64,000 nucleotides of DNA from Streptomyces mangrovisoli. Lineage in GTDB: Bacteria; Actinomycetota; Actinomycetes; Streptomycetales; Streptomycetaceae. The notes under the pieces are model-generated. The model had not been told where the DNA came from and ran no database searches. It saw nothing but the letters and a program-made list of their open reading frames with translations. Of the stretch, positions 1-8,049 are shown one piece after another; position 1 is the first letter of the stretch, and each line of letters opens with the position of its first letter. The position numbers and the translations under genes were made by a program. Location: contig NZ_LAVA02000033.1 of the NCBI RefSeq assembly GCF_000974985.2, positions 62,001 through 126,000 of the forward strand, given 5' to 3'.

Positions 1-404
1 GCGGAGCGCAGACCGGTGGACATGTGCGACTCGGCGCGCGCCAGCTGCCAGTCCTCGATCTCCTCGGCCGCACTGCGCTGGGGTTCGCGCTGCTTCTTGC
101 GGTACGAGTTGATGAAGGTGTTGGTGAGGATCCGGTAGAGCCACGCCTTGAGGTTGGTGCCTTCGCGGAACTGGTGGAAGGACGCGTACGCCTTGGCGTA
201 CGTCTCCTGCACGAGGTCCTCGGCGTCCGCCGGGTTGCGCGTCATGCGCAGCGCGGCGGAGTACATCTGGTCGAGGAATTCGAGCGCGTCCCGCTCGAAG
301 CGCGCGGTGCGCTCCGCGTTCGACTCCGCACCCGTGCCCTGGCCCTCGGGCTGCTCCGCCTGGCCGTGATCGGTCCCTGCGTCGGTCCCAGTGACCGGAC
401 CCAC
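1..404 (-). CDS. sigR: RNA polymerase sigma factor SigR (thiol-oxidative stress), 3' end outside window
   Basis: ECF-family sigma factor that directs the disulfide-stress regulon and is normally held inactive by the zinc anti-sigma factor RsrA. The reverse strand from a GTG at 404 reads V-G-P-V-T-G-T-D-A-G, then region 2 with the blocks ALEFLDQMYSAALRMTRNPA, DAEDLVQETYAKAYASFHQF and GTNLKAWLYRILTNTFINSY, which I recognise as SigR. The gene runs off the left edge after about 134 residues; region 4 and the expected downstream rsrA are not in the window. GAGGAG directly abuts the GTG, so spacing is unusually short. An in-frame ATG exactly 55 codons upstream (567-569) matches the long, unstable SigR' isoform known in S. 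coelicolor. Confidence 0.93.
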   Translation of the reverse strand, partial: MGPVTGTDAGTDHGQAEQPEGQGTGAESNAERTARFERDALEFLDQMYSAALRMTRNPADAEDLVQETYAKAYASFHQFREGTNLKAWLYRILTNTFINSYRKKQREPQRSAAEEIEDWQLARAESHMSTGLRS

Positions 405-569
405 CTCCTCAAAGTTCCGGGCAGGACCAAAACCGATCCCACTCGAATCGGAGGATAGAACACGATCCCTACCTGCCGCCGCTCGAATAGGGGCAGCCTT
501 CGCCGCGTGCAGCACCGTCCAGTCCAGGTCGGCGCGGCTGCTGCGGCTCGGGCACATTGTCGAACCCAT
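405..569 (-). other. N-terminal extension of the long SigR' isoform
   Basis: From the ATG at 567-569 an open frame of 55 codons without a stop runs into the GTG start of SigR at 404. It is preceded by a purine-rich GGAGAGGAAG about nine bases upstream. In S. coelicolor a 55-residue extension translated from the induced upstream transcript gives an unstable isoform. The same length here supports the same arrangement, but translation is inferred. Confidence 0.75.
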
Positions 570-628
570 GCGGCGGACTTCCTCTCCCACGACGTCGGTG
601 CTGCTGATCGAGCACTTCTGTCCGTCAC

Positions 629-655
629 AACAGAGTTCCGTCCCGCCACATTCCC
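629..655 (-). promoter_or_regulatory. SigR-dependent promoter of sigR (p2-like)
   Basis: On the reverse strand GGGAAT (650-655) is followed after exactly 18 bases by GTT (629-631). This is the SigR consensus (GGAAT, 18 bases, GTT). It lies about 60 bases upstream of the long-isoform ATG, so the transcript would include both start codons, as expected for positive autoregulation. Confidence 0.85.
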
Positions 656-660
656 GCCCC

Positions 661-1344
661 CTACACCAGTGACCCTGCCCACTGGACCACCCGGTCGGTG
701 ATCAGTTCGAGCGCGGCCTCCTGGGTGATGCCGGCCCGCTTCGGCACGGCGAACCCGTGGTCGCCGTACGGCACTTCGACGAGGTCGTACGTCCCCTCGG
801 GGAACTCCTCCGGCCTGCCGAACGGGTCCTTGGCGCCCTGCACGACGAGGGTGGGCACCCCGGCCCCGAGCAGCTCCGGCGCGCGGGACCGCTCGGGCTT
901 GCCCGGCGGGTGCAGCGGGAAGCTCAGCGCCAGCACGGCGGCGGCGCCCAGTTCGGCGGCGGTGCGGCAGGCGACCCGGGCGCCGGCGCTGCGGCCGCCG
1001 GAGATCACCGGCAGGCCTTCCGCCGCGAGCGCCGGCCACAGGCCCCGCCAGCCGACGTCGAGGGTCTTCGGCGCAGGCGCCACCTTCTTGCCCGCGACCC
1101 GCCAGGGCTGCTCGACGAGGGCCACGGTCAGCCCGTGCGCGGGCAGGACCGCGGCCAGCGCCCGCAGGTCCCGGGCCTCGATGCCGCCGCCCGCGCCGTG
1201 GGAGACCGCGAGGACGGCCCGCGCCCGGGGCGCCCGGTGCCAGGTGACGCGGGCGGTGCCGGCGTCGGTCTCGACGGTCTGCGTGGTCGCGCCGGGATCG
1301 GGGCGTTCGGGGGGCTCGGGCTTCTCATGTGTCACGTGCGTCAC
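661..1344 (-). CDS. alpha/beta hydrolase family protein (KANL3/Tex30 or dienelactone hydrolase-like)
   Basis: A 227-residue cytoplasmic protein with no signal peptide. It has the oxyanion/strand motif VSHGAGGGIEARDL (near 47-60), the nucleophile elbow SGGRSAGAR (Ser119), then GAKDPFG with a candidate acid and GDHGF with the candidate catalytic His, so a complete Ser-Asp-His set is visible. The fold and motifs place it with small alpha/beta hydrolases related to Tex30/KANL3; the substrate is unknown. The start is GTG at 1342-1344, only one base after the stop of the HMCES-type gene, which points to translational coupling. A second in-frame GTG (fourth codon) is possible. It ends about 250 bases before the sigR coding start. 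Confidence 0.8.
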   Translation of the reverse strand: MTHVTHEKPEPPERPDPGATTQTVETDAGTARVTWHRAPRARAVLAVSHGAGGGIEARDLRALAAVLPAHGLTVALVEQPWRVAGKKVAPAPKTLDVGWRGLWPALAAEGLPVISGGRSAGARVACRTAAELGAAAVLALSFPLHPPGKPERSRAPELLGAGVPTLVVQGAKDPFGRPEEFPEGTYDLVEVPYGDHGFAVPKRAGITQEAALELITDRVVQWAGSLV

Positions 1345-1345
1345 G

Positions 1346-2170
1346 TCAGAAGAGTGTGCCCTCCTCGGGCCCCTCCAGCTCCTTCAGCAGCTCCGGGCCG
1401 TTGTTGCGGACGTTGCTGACGGCCGTGGAGACGGGGTAGGCGCGCATCAGCCCGGCGGGCGGCGGGGTCAGCAGCTCGCCCAGCTCGTCGGGGTTGGTGC
1501 GGGCGGGGTCCAGCCAGGAGTCCCAGCGGTCCGGTGTGAGCATCAGCGGCATCCGCGGGTGGATGTCGGCGAGCGAGCGCGGCCCCTCGGCGGGCGCGAC
1601 GGCCAGCGGGGTCGTCTCGGCCTCCGTGGTGATCACCGAGCAGGTCACCCACCAGGCCCCCGGATGGTCGTCGGGGAGCGTCCGGTCGCGCCAGAACTCG
1701 TACAGACCGGCCATAGCGAAGACCGAGCCGTCCGCCGGGAGCACGAAGTACGGCTGCTTGCGCGACCGCTTCCGCCTCCCCTCGACCTCGAGGTCCCGCT
1801 CCTGCGTGCCGGTGACCCACTCGTAGTAGCCGTCGGCGGGGACGATGCAGCGCCGGGCGGAGAACGCGCGGCGGTACGACGGCTTCTCGGCGACCGTCTC
1901 GGCGCGCGCGTTGATCATCCGGGCCGCACCCTCGGGCGACGTGGCCCAGGACGGCACGAGACCCCACTTCAGCGTGCGCAGCTGCCGAACCGGCCGCGGG
2001 TCGCCCGCGTCCTTCACAGGACGGTCGAGAACGACATGGACCTCCTTGGTCGGGGCCACGTTGTAGTCGGGCGCCCAGGACTCCAAGGGCTGTGAGGGTT
2101 CGAGCTTCTCGATTTCAAAGACTCCTGCGAGATCCTCGGGCCTGCGACTCGCTGCATACCGTCCGCACAT
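1346..2170 (-). CDS. HMCES/YedK-type abasic-site processing protein (SRAP domain)
   Basis: A 274-residue SRAP domain protein. Family members crosslink abasic sites in single-stranded DNA through the amino-terminal cysteine. After Met1 the sequence is C-G-R-Y, leaving Cys2 as the reactive residue. Other conserved points are Asn87 (in MINARAET), Glu117 (in DGYYEW) and the later IHPRMP block with the active-site His, so all expected catalytic residues are present. A longer open frame exists upstream, but the ATG at 2168-2170 is fixed by the need for Cys at position 2. It is divergent from the M50-like gene and followed one base later by the hydrolase gene. Confidence 0.9.
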   Translation of the reverse strand: MCGRYAASRRPEDLAGVFEIEKLEPSQPLESWAPDYNVAPTKEVHVVLDRPVKDAGDPRPVRQLRTLKWGLVPSWATSPEGAARMINARAETVAEKPSYRRAFSARRCIVPADGYYEWVTGTQERDLEVEGRRKRSRKQPYFVLPADGSVFAMAGLYEFWRDRTLPDDHPGAWWVTCSVITTEAETTPLAVAPAEGPRSLADIHPRMPLMLTPDRWDSWLDPARTNPDELGELLTPPPAGLMRAYPVSTAVSNVRNNGPELLKELEGPEEGTLF

Positions 2171-2277
2171 ACGTGCCACACTGCCAGGCCCACCGGTCAC
2201 CCGACCACCAGCCCCGGACCGTACGGCGCCCCACGCCGACCCCGTCTCCGATCCACCCGAGGGAGCCACCGCCGAAC

Positions 2278-3000
2278 ATGGACAGCCTCGCCGCCACCGC
2301 GCTGCCCGACCTCTGGGACCGTCTCTCCGGCACGCAGACCGACCCCGACCTGTGGGTGGTGCTCGCCACACTGGTCGCCGCGGTCGTCGCGGTCGTCCCG
2401 CACACGGTGTGGCGGGTCTCCCGCAACGCCATCACCATCGCGCACGAGGGCGGCCACGGCCTGGTCGCGCTGGTCTCCGGACGCACCCTCACCGGCATAC
2501 GCCTGCACTCCGACACCAGCGGCCTGACCGTCAGCCGCGGCAAACCGTACGGCGTCGGCATGATCCTGACGGCGGCCGCCGGCTACACCGCTCCCCCGCT
2601 GCTCGGCCTCGGCGGCGCGGCGCTGCTGGCGGCCGGCCGCATCACGCTGCTGCTGTGGGCGGCGACGGCCCTGCTGGTGGCCATGCTGGTGATGATCCGC
2701 AACGCCTACGGCGCCCTGACCGTGATCGTCACCGGCGGCACCTTCCTGCTCGTGTCGTGGCTGGCGGGTCCTCAGGTGCAGGCCGCGTTCGCCTACGCGG
2801 TGGTGTGGTTCCTGCTGATCGGCGGGGTGCGCCCGGCGTTCGAGCTCCAGGCGAAGCGCAGGCGCGGCGGGGCGGGCGACTCCGACGCGGACCAGCTGGC
2901 CCGGCTGACGCACGTCCCGGCGGGCCTGTGGCTGTTCCTCTTCCACGCGGTGTCGCTGTGCTCACTGATCGGCGGAGGCCGCTGGCTCCTGACGCTGTGA
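2278..3000 (+). CDS. M50-like integral membrane protein
   Basis: A 240-residue protein with several hydrophobic spans (about 25-42, 90-118, 125-140, 150-185, 215-238). An H-E-G-G-H motif (His56-His60) lies at the edge of the second segment and fits the HExxH zinc site of M50 site-2-protease-like proteins. Family assignment is M50B-like; many Streptomyces copies are annotated only as membrane proteins. I chose ATG 2278 because it follows CGAGGGAG and the hydrophobic N-terminus begins there; the longer frame from 2092 overlaps the divergent gene. The substrate is unknown. The second metal-ligand motif is not obvious, so protease activity is uncertain. Confidence 0.75.
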   Translation: MDSLAATALPDLWDRLSGTQTDPDLWVVLATLVAAVVAVVPHTVWRVSRNAITIAHEGGHGLVALVSGRTLTGIRLHSDTSGLTVSRGKPYGVGMILTAAAGYTAPPLLGLGGAALLAAGRITLLLWAATALLVAMLVMIRNAYGALTVIVTGGTFLLVSWLAGPQVQAAFAYAVVWFLLIGGVRPAFELQAKRRRGGAGDSDADQLARLTHVPAGLWLFLFHAVSLCSLIGGGRWLLTL

Positions 3001-3010
3001 CGACGGGCCG

Positions 3011-3178
3011 CGCGGTCCGGTCGTACGGCGTCGAGGCACGGACGGGCGCGCGGTCCGGTCGTACGGCGTCGAGGCACGGGACGGCCGCGCGGTCCGGAAG
3101 TGCGGCGTGTGGGCACGGCACGGCCGCGCGGTCCGGTCGTACGACATGAGGGCACGACCGCGCGGTCCGGTCGTACGG
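3011..3178. repeat. tandem repeat, about five copies of a 38-39 bp unit
   Basis: The string CGCGGTCCGG recurs at 3011, 3049, 3088, 3127 and 3161, giving periods of 38, 39, 39 and 34. Copies share a core continuing TCGTACGGCGTCGAGGCACG with small changes; the third copy is the most diverged. It fills the spacer between the M50-like gene and aroA. No gene is supported here. Confidence 0.85.
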
Positions 3179-3190
3179 CCGTGTGACCGG

Positions 3191-3235
3191 AGGTGCATGG
3201 AGTGCGTCAGGTGCATCCGGTGCACGAGGTGCGAC
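3191..3235. repeat. five 9-bp direct repeats upstream of aroA
   Basis: Consecutive 9-mers AGGTGCATG, GAGTGCGTC, AGGTGCATC, CGGTGCACG and AGGTGCGAC. They lie directly after the 38-39 bp array and about 100 bases before the aroA start; a protein-binding array is one possible reading. Confidence 0.6.
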
Positions 3236-3331
3236 CGGCTCGCCGGGGGGCGCGGAGACCGGTACGGGCAGCCACCACGCACCCCCCTCCGGACGACGGC
3301 CGCCCTCCGCCCCTCCTTATAGAGTGAACCC

Positions 3332-4672
3332 ATGGCCCCGAACACCGCAGAAACCGCCCTCTGGCCCGCCCCGCACGCGAGCGGAGCCGTCGACGCGACG
3401 GTCCACGTGCCCGGGTCCAAGTCGGTCACCAACCGCGCGCTGGTGCTGGCCGCCCTCGCCTCCGAGCCCGGCTGGCTGCGCCGCCCGCTGCGCTCCCGCG
3501 ACACCCTGCTGATGGCCGGCGCGCTGCGCGCGATGGGCGTCGAGATCGAGGAGACGGTCTCGTCCAGCTCCTCCCCGGCGACCGGCCCCGACCGCGCGGG
3601 CGAGGCCTGGCGGGTGCTGCCGACCGGCCTGCACGGCCCGGCCACCGTCGACGTCGGCAACGCCGGCACGGTGATGCGCTTCCTGCCGCCCGTCGCCGCG
3701 CTGGCCGACGGCCCGATCCGTTTCGACGGCGACCCGCGGTCGTACGAGCGCCCCCTGAACGGTGTGATCGACGCGCTGCGCGTGCTCGGCGCCCGGATCG
3801 ACGACGACGGCCGGGGCGCGCTGCCGCTGACCGTGCACGGCGGCGGCGCCCTGGACGGTGGCCCGGTCTCGATCGACGCCTCGTCCTCGTCGCAGTTCGT
3901 CAGCGCCCTGCTGCTGTCCGGCCCCCGCTACAACCAGGGCGTCGAGGTCCGGCACGTCGGCTCCTCGCTGCCGTCCCTGCCGCACATCCGGATGACCGTG
4001 GACATGCTGCGCGCGGTGGGCGCCCAGGTGGACACGCCGGAGTCGGGCGGCGAGCCCAACGTGTGGCGGGTCACCCCGGGCGCGCTGCTGGGCCGGGACC
4101 TGACCATCGAGCCGGACCTGTCGAACGCGCAGCCCTTCCTCGCGGCCGCCCTGGTCACCGGCGGCAAGGTGCTCATCCCGGACTGGCCGGCCCGCACCAC
4201 CCAGCCGGGCGACCGGCTGCGGGAGATCTTCACCGAGATGGGTGGCTCCTGCGAACTCACCGAGTACGGACTGGAGTTCACCGGTTCGGGTGCCATCCAC
4301 GGGATCGACGTGGACCTCGGTGAGGTCGGCGAGCTGACCCCGGGCATCGCGGCCGTCGCGGCCCTCGCGGACTCCCCCTCGACCCTGCGCGGCGTGGCGC
4401 ACCTGCGGCTGCACGAGACGGACCGGCTGGCCGCGCTCACCAAGGAGATCAACGAGCTCGGCGGTGACGTGACGGAGACCTCCGACGGGCTGCACATCCG
4501 CCCGCGCCGGCTGCACGGCGGTGTCTTCCACACCTACGAGGACCACCGCATGGCGACGGCCGGCGCGATCATCGGCCTGCTGGTCGAGGGCGTGCAGATC
4601 GAGAACGTGGCGACCACGGCGAAGACCCTCCCGGACTTCCCCGACCTGTGGACCGGGATGCTCGGGGCGTAG
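3332..4672 (+). CDS. aroA: 3-phosphoshikimate 1-carboxyvinyltransferase (EPSP synthase)
   Basis: A 446-residue cytoplasmic enzyme that joins phosphoenolpyruvate to shikimate-3-phosphate in the chorismate pathway. The shikimate-phosphate site PGSKSVTNRALVLAAL is near residue 28, then NAGTVMRFLPP, the GDPRSYERPL block, SSSSQFVSALLLS, and the C-terminal HETDRL and EDHRMATAGA signatures. Length is normal for the family. The ATG at 3332 starts the domain directly; TATAGAG about a dozen bases upstream could be a promoter -10 near the start, and no strong ribosome binding site is evident. rsgA follows 10 bases after the stop, so the two are probably co-transcribed. Confidence 0.96.
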   Translation: MAPNTAETALWPAPHASGAVDATVHVPGSKSVTNRALVLAALASEPGWLRRPLRSRDTLLMAGALRAMGVEIEETVSSSSSPATGPDRAGEAWRVLPTGLHGPATVDVGNAGTVMRFLPPVAALADGPIRFDGDPRSYERPLNGVIDALRVLGARIDDDGRGALPLTVHGGGALDGGPVSIDASSSSQFVSALLLSGPRYNQGVEVRHVGSSLPSLPHIRMTVDMLRAVGAQVDTPESGGEPNVWRVTPGALLGRDLTIEPDLSNAQPFLAAALVTGGKVLIPDWPARTTQPGDRLREIFTEMGGSCELTEYGLEFTGSGAIHGIDVDLGEVGELTPGIAAVAALADSPSTLRGVAHLRLHETDRLAALTKEINELGGDVTETSDGLHIRPRRLHGGVFHTYEDHRMATAGAIIGLLVEGVQIENVATTAKTLPDFPDLWTGMLGA

Positions 4673-4682
4673 GGGACACGCC

Positions 4683-5693
4683 ATGCGCCGCTACGGCAAG
4701 CACACCGACGAGGACGACATCCGCAGCCGTCCCAACCGCAAGGGCAACCGGCCGCGGACCAACATCCGGCCCAAGCACGAGGACGCCGCCGAGGGTCTGG
4801 TCCTCACCGTGGACCGGGGCCGGCTGACCTGTCTGGTCGACGACCGCACCATCACCGCGATGAAGGCCCGCGAGCTGGGCCGCAAGGCGGCCGTGGTGGG
4901 CGACCGGGTGGCCCTGGTCGGCGACCTGTCCGGCGCGAAGGACACCCTCGCGCGCATCGTGCGGATCGAGGAACGCGCCTCGGTGCTGCGCCGCACCGCG
5001 GACGACGACGACCCCTTCGAGCGGGTCGTCGTCGCCAACGCCGACCAGCTCGCCGTGGTCACCGCGCTCGCCGACCCCGAACCGCGCCCGCGGCTGATCG
5101 ACCGCTGCCTGGTCGCCGCCTACGACGGCGGCCTGGAGCCGCTGCTGGTGCTGACCAAGTCGGATCTCGCCCCGGCCGACAAGCTCCTCGAGCTCTACGG
5201 CGACCTCGACATCCCCTATGTCGTCACCAGCCGCGACGAGTTGGAGAACGGCGACGCGGCGGACCGGGTGCGCGCCCATCTCGACGGCCGGGTCACGGCG
5301 TTCGTGGGCCACTCCGGCGTGGGCAAGACGACGCTGGTGAACTCGCTGGTGCCGGTGGACCGGCGGCGTTCGACCGGGCATGTGAACGCGGTGACCGGCC
5401 GCGGCCGGCACACCACCACGTCCGCGCTGGCGCTGCCGCTCGCGGACGCGGAGGGCTGGGTCGTCGACACGCCGGGCGTCCGGTCGTTCGGGCTCGCGCA
5501 CATCGATCCGTCCCGGGTCATCCACGCGTTCCCGGACCTGGAGCCGGGCACCGAGGGCTGCCCGCGCGCGTGCAGCCACGACGAGCCGGACTGCGCGCTG
5601 GACGCCTGGGTGGCCGAGGGCCACGCGGACCCGGCCCGGCTGTACTCGCTGCGGCGTCTGCTCGCGACGCGTGAGCGCCGGGAAGGCGACTGA
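4683..5693 (+). CDS. rsgA: ribosome small-subunit-dependent GTPase A
   Basis: A 336-residue circularly permuted GTPase that acts late in 30S ribosome maturation. Motif order shows the permutation: G4 TKSD (158-161) comes before the P-loop GHSGVGKTT (209-217) and G3 DTPG (262-265). An OB-fold region precedes them (about 40-105). The C-terminus carries the zinc site Cys293, Cys297, His299 and Cys304. The N-terminus is basic (RSRPNRKGNRPRTNIRPKH), as expected for rRNA contact. ATG 4683 starts 10 bases after aroA; the longer upstream frame overlaps aroA and was rejected. Confidence 0.95.
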   Translation: MRRYGKHTDEDDIRSRPNRKGNRPRTNIRPKHEDAAEGLVLTVDRGRLTCLVDDRTITAMKARELGRKAAVVGDRVALVGDLSGAKDTLARIVRIEERASVLRRTADDDDPFERVVVANADQLAVVTALADPEPRPRLIDRCLVAAYDGGLEPLLVLTKSDLAPADKLLELYGDLDIPYVVTSRDELENGDAADRVRAHLDGRVTAFVGHSGVGKTTLVNSLVPVDRRRSTGHVNAVTGRGRHTTTSALALPLADAEGWVVDTPGVRSFGLAHIDPSRVIHAFPDLEPGTEGCPRACSHDEPDCALDAWVAEGHADPARLYSLRRLLATRERREGD

Positions 5694-5769
5694 CCACGGT
5701 GTTGTTTGTGATCCCCTGAGGCCGGTAAGTGCATACTCGCACCGAGCCGGACATACGGGAGGACTGCGC

Positions 5770-6093
5770 ATGGCGTGGCTGCTGGTCGTGGTGGCCGGAA
5801 TGCTGGAGACCGGTTTCGCGGTGTGCCTCAAGCTCTCCCACGGCTTCACGCGGTTCTGGCCGACGGTGGCCTTCTCCGCGTTCGCCCTGGGCAGCTTCGG
5901 CCTGCTGACCCTCGCGCTGCGCAAGCTGGACGTGGGTCCCGCGTACGCGGTGTGGACCGGCATCGGCGCGGCCGGCACGGCGATCTACGGAATGGTCTTC
6001 CTGGGCGACCTGGTCTCCGTCCTGAAGCTGGTCTCGATCAGCCTGGTCATCGTGGGAGTGATCGGCCTCCAACTATCGGGCTCGGCCCACTAG
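5770..6093 (+). CDS. SMR-family exporter of the SugE/Gdx (guanidinium) type
   Basis: A 107-residue four-helix membrane protein. The conserved membrane Glu13 (AGMLETG) is present. The sequence follows the Gdx/SugE pattern (CLKLSHGFTR, LDVGPAYAVWTGIG, GMVFLGD) more than the multidrug EmrE pattern, so guanidinium/proton antiport is likely; small SMR proteins work as dual-topology dimers. ATG 5770 is preceded by GGGAGGA with proper spacing, whereas the longer frame from 5671 overlaps rsgA. The 76-base leader has a small GTGC/GCAC hairpin, but I could not match it to a guanidine riboswitch class. It is convergent with a TetR gene. Confidence 0.9.
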   Translation: MAWLLVVVAGMLETGFAVCLKLSHGFTRFWPTVAFSAFALGSFGLLTLALRKLDVGPAYAVWTGIGAAGTAIYGMVFLGDLVSVLKLVSISLVIVGVIGLQLSGSAH

Positions 6094-6107
6094 TCCCCCA
6101 GCCCCCT

Positions 6108-6136
6108 CAGGGGCGCGAGGAACCGCGCGACCAGCC
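6108..6136. repeat. single copy of the interspersed GGGGCGCG-GGAAC element
   Basis: CAGGGGCGCGAGGAAC followed by CGCGCGACCAGCC lies between the convergent exporter and TetR genes. Closely related sequences are found at 10.99, 21.9-22.2 and 22.9 kb, always outside genes. It could also serve as a bidirectional terminator. Confidence 0.7.
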
Positions 6137-6197
6137 ACAACACACCCGCAGCCGAACACCGCCCCGCATTCCCCCGCGGCCCAGCGGAAGGCACGAC

Positions 6198-6809
6198 TCA
6201 GCGAACCGCGTGCGGGTGCGCGAACACCCCCCGAACCAGGTCGCCGACCCCACCCACCCCCGGCGGAGCCGCCACGCACGACAGAGCCAGCCGCACCGCC
6301 AGTTCGCAACAGCGGACCAGCTCGGAGGCCTCCGCCGGAGACGCCGCCGCACTCGCCAGCACCGCCACCGCCCGATCGCGGACGATCACGACGAAGTCCC
6401 CGGGCGACGGCAGCGGCCCGTCCGCGCGCCGCTGCGCCGGGACCGCCGAGGAGGACGCCACCGCGGACAGCGTCGGCGAGGGCAGCCGGTCGCTCCAGCA
6501 TCCGGTCAGCATGGCCCGTACCAGCGCGTTGTCCCGGGCCGCCGCCGTGGTCCACTCGGCGGCGGCGGTGAGCCGCTCGCGCGGGTCCGCGGGGACCGCG
6601 AGCGCCCGCTCCACCCCGGCGAGATAGCCGTCCGCCTCCCTGCGCACCAGGGCCCGCGCGAGACCTTCCTTGCTGCCGAACTCGTTGTACAGCGTCTGCC
6701 GGGACACCCCCGCGGCCGCGGCCACGTCGACCATCCGCACGGCGGACCACGAGCGCCGGTCGAGCGCCCTGACGGCGGCGTCGAGCAGGGATTCCCGTGC
6801 AGCTGGCAT
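6198..6809 (-). CDS. TetR-family transcriptional regulator
   Basis: A 203-residue regulator with an N-terminal TetR helix-turn-helix (AARESLLDAAVRALDRRSWS, then VRMVDVAAAAGVSRQTLYNE, residues about 3-45) and a divergent helical ligand domain. ATG at 6807-6809 is supported by CAGGAGG nine bases upstream; a longer frame to 7028 has no such site. It is divergent from hisN and convergent with the SMR exporter. Regulation of either neighbour or itself is possible, but no clear operator was found. A ligand cannot be guessed. Confidence 0.88.
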   Translation of the reverse strand: MPAARESLLDAAVRALDRRSWSAVRMVDVAAAAGVSRQTLYNEFGSKEGLARALVRREADGYLAGVERALAVPADPRERLTAAAEWTTAAARDNALVRAMLTGCWSDRLPSPTLSAVASSSAVPAQRRADGPLPSPGDFVVIVRDRAVAVLASAAASPAEASELVRCCELAVRLALSCVAAPPGVGGVGDLVRGVFAHPHAVR

Positions 6810-7054
6810 GATCGCCTCCTGGGGGCGAGCGGCACTGCGCCCAGATTTGACGCGCACGGAACCACTGTCAAGGGTCCGCGAGGCCGTTCCCCGGCACCGG
6901 AGCCGCGGAGTCCCGGAGACCGGCAGCCGGCGCAAAGGCCCCCCAACGCCCCCTCCATACGGCTGTTTCCACACACCCGCGCGAAAGCCGGGCGCCCCTT
7001 CCCTCTCGCCCCCCGTGTGGCCCCGCACCGACCTCGGCGGATACGGTTCGTCCC

Positions 7055-7855
7055 ATGCCCGACTACCTGGACGACCTGCGCCTCGCCCACGTCCTCGCGG
7101 ACGCCGCGGACGCCGCCACCATGGCCCGGTTCAAGGCGCTCGACCTCAAGGTCGAGACCAAGCCGGACATGACGCCGGTGAGCGAGGCCGACCGGGCCGC
7201 CGAGGAACTCATCCGCGGTCACCTCCAGCGCGCCCGGCCGCGCGACGCGGTCCTCGGCGAGGAGTACGGCATCGAGGGCACCGGCCCCCGCCGCTGGGTG
7301 ATCGACCCGATCGACGGCACCAAGAACTACGTCCGCGGCGTGCCGGTCTGGGCCACCCTGATCGCCCTGATGGAGGCGGGCGAGGGCGGCTACCAGCCGG
7401 TGGCCGGCCTGGTCTCCGCCCCCGCGCTCGGCCGCCGCTGGTGGGCCTCGAAGGGCCACGGCGCGTTCACGGGCCGCAGCCTGTCCTCCGCGTCCCGGCT
7501 GCGCGTCTCCCAGGTCTCCAAGCTGACGGACGCGTCCTTCGCCTACTCGTCGCTGAGCGGCTGGGAGGAGCAGGGCCGGCTGAACGGCTTCCTCGACCTC
7601 ACCCGCGAGGTCTGGCGCACGCGCGCGTACGGCGACTTCTGGCCGTACATGATGGTCGCCGAGGGCTCGGTGGACCTGTGCGCCGAACCGGAGCTGTCGC
7701 TCTGGGACATGGCGGCGACCGCGATCGTCGTCACGGAGGCCGGCGGTACCTTCACCGGCCTCGACGGCCGCCCCGGCCCGCACAGCGGCAACGCGGCGGC
7801 GTCCAACGGCCTTCTCCACGACGAGCTGCTGGGGTATCTCAACCAGCGGTACTGA
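7055..7855 (+). CDS. hisN: histidinol-phosphatase, inositol monophosphatase family
   Basis: A 266-residue Mg-dependent phosphatase of the inositol monophosphatase superfamily. Metal-site motifs are GEEYG (near 67), WVIDPIDGTKNYVRG (about 86-100) and the distal ELSLWDMAA block near 212. In Streptomyces this gene type supplies the histidinol-phosphate phosphatase step of histidine synthesis; the assignment rests on my recollection of the S. coelicolor orthologue between the sigR/aroA and fur genes. ATG 7055 begins the domain. Confidence 0.85.
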   Translation: MPDYLDDLRLAHVLADAADAATMARFKALDLKVETKPDMTPVSEADRAAEELIRGHLQRARPRDAVLGEEYGIEGTGPRRWVIDPIDGTKNYVRGVPVWATLIALMEAGEGGYQPVAGLVSAPALGRRWWASKGHGAFTGRSLSSASRLRVSQVSKLTDASFAYSSLSGWEEQGRLNGFLDLTREVWRTRAYGDFWPYMMVAEGSVDLCAEPELSLWDMAATAIVVTEAGGTFTGLDGRPGPHSGNAAASNGLLHDELLGYLNQRY

Positions 7856-7868
7856 GAAGCACAGATGA

Positions 7869-7898
7869 GCGTGCGCGCCCTCAAGTGGCCGCGCACGC
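7869..7898 (+). terminator. hairpin after hisN
   Basis: A perfect 9-bp stem, GCGTGCGCG with CGCGCACGC, with a 12-base loop, followed by CCTCTTGTTG. It is 13 bases after the hisN stop and probably terminates it. Confidence 0.6.
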
Positions 7899-8049
7899 CC
7901 TCTTGTTGACCCCTGCTTTACCTGTCACTCTGAGAGCTCCCCCACTTGTGCATTTGTGAATCGGTGCACCAGCCGGTCCGGCGTACCCGCACCAGCGGCC
8001 GCGCCCGCCCGGGGACCCCGCACCGATCCCCGAGGAGGTGGCTCCACAC

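Noticed and set aside
2962..3669. A minus-strand frame with repeated YDRTARP peptides over the tandem repeats
   Set aside because: The peptide repeats come from the 38-39 bp DNA array; the frame has no start signal and overlaps aroA.
5694..5769. Guanidine riboswitch before the Gdx-type exporter
   Set aside because: Only a 4-bp GTGC/GCAC hairpin and CCGG strings are present. I could not fit guanidine-I, -II or -III cores; a covariance search (Infernal with the Rfam models) would settle this.
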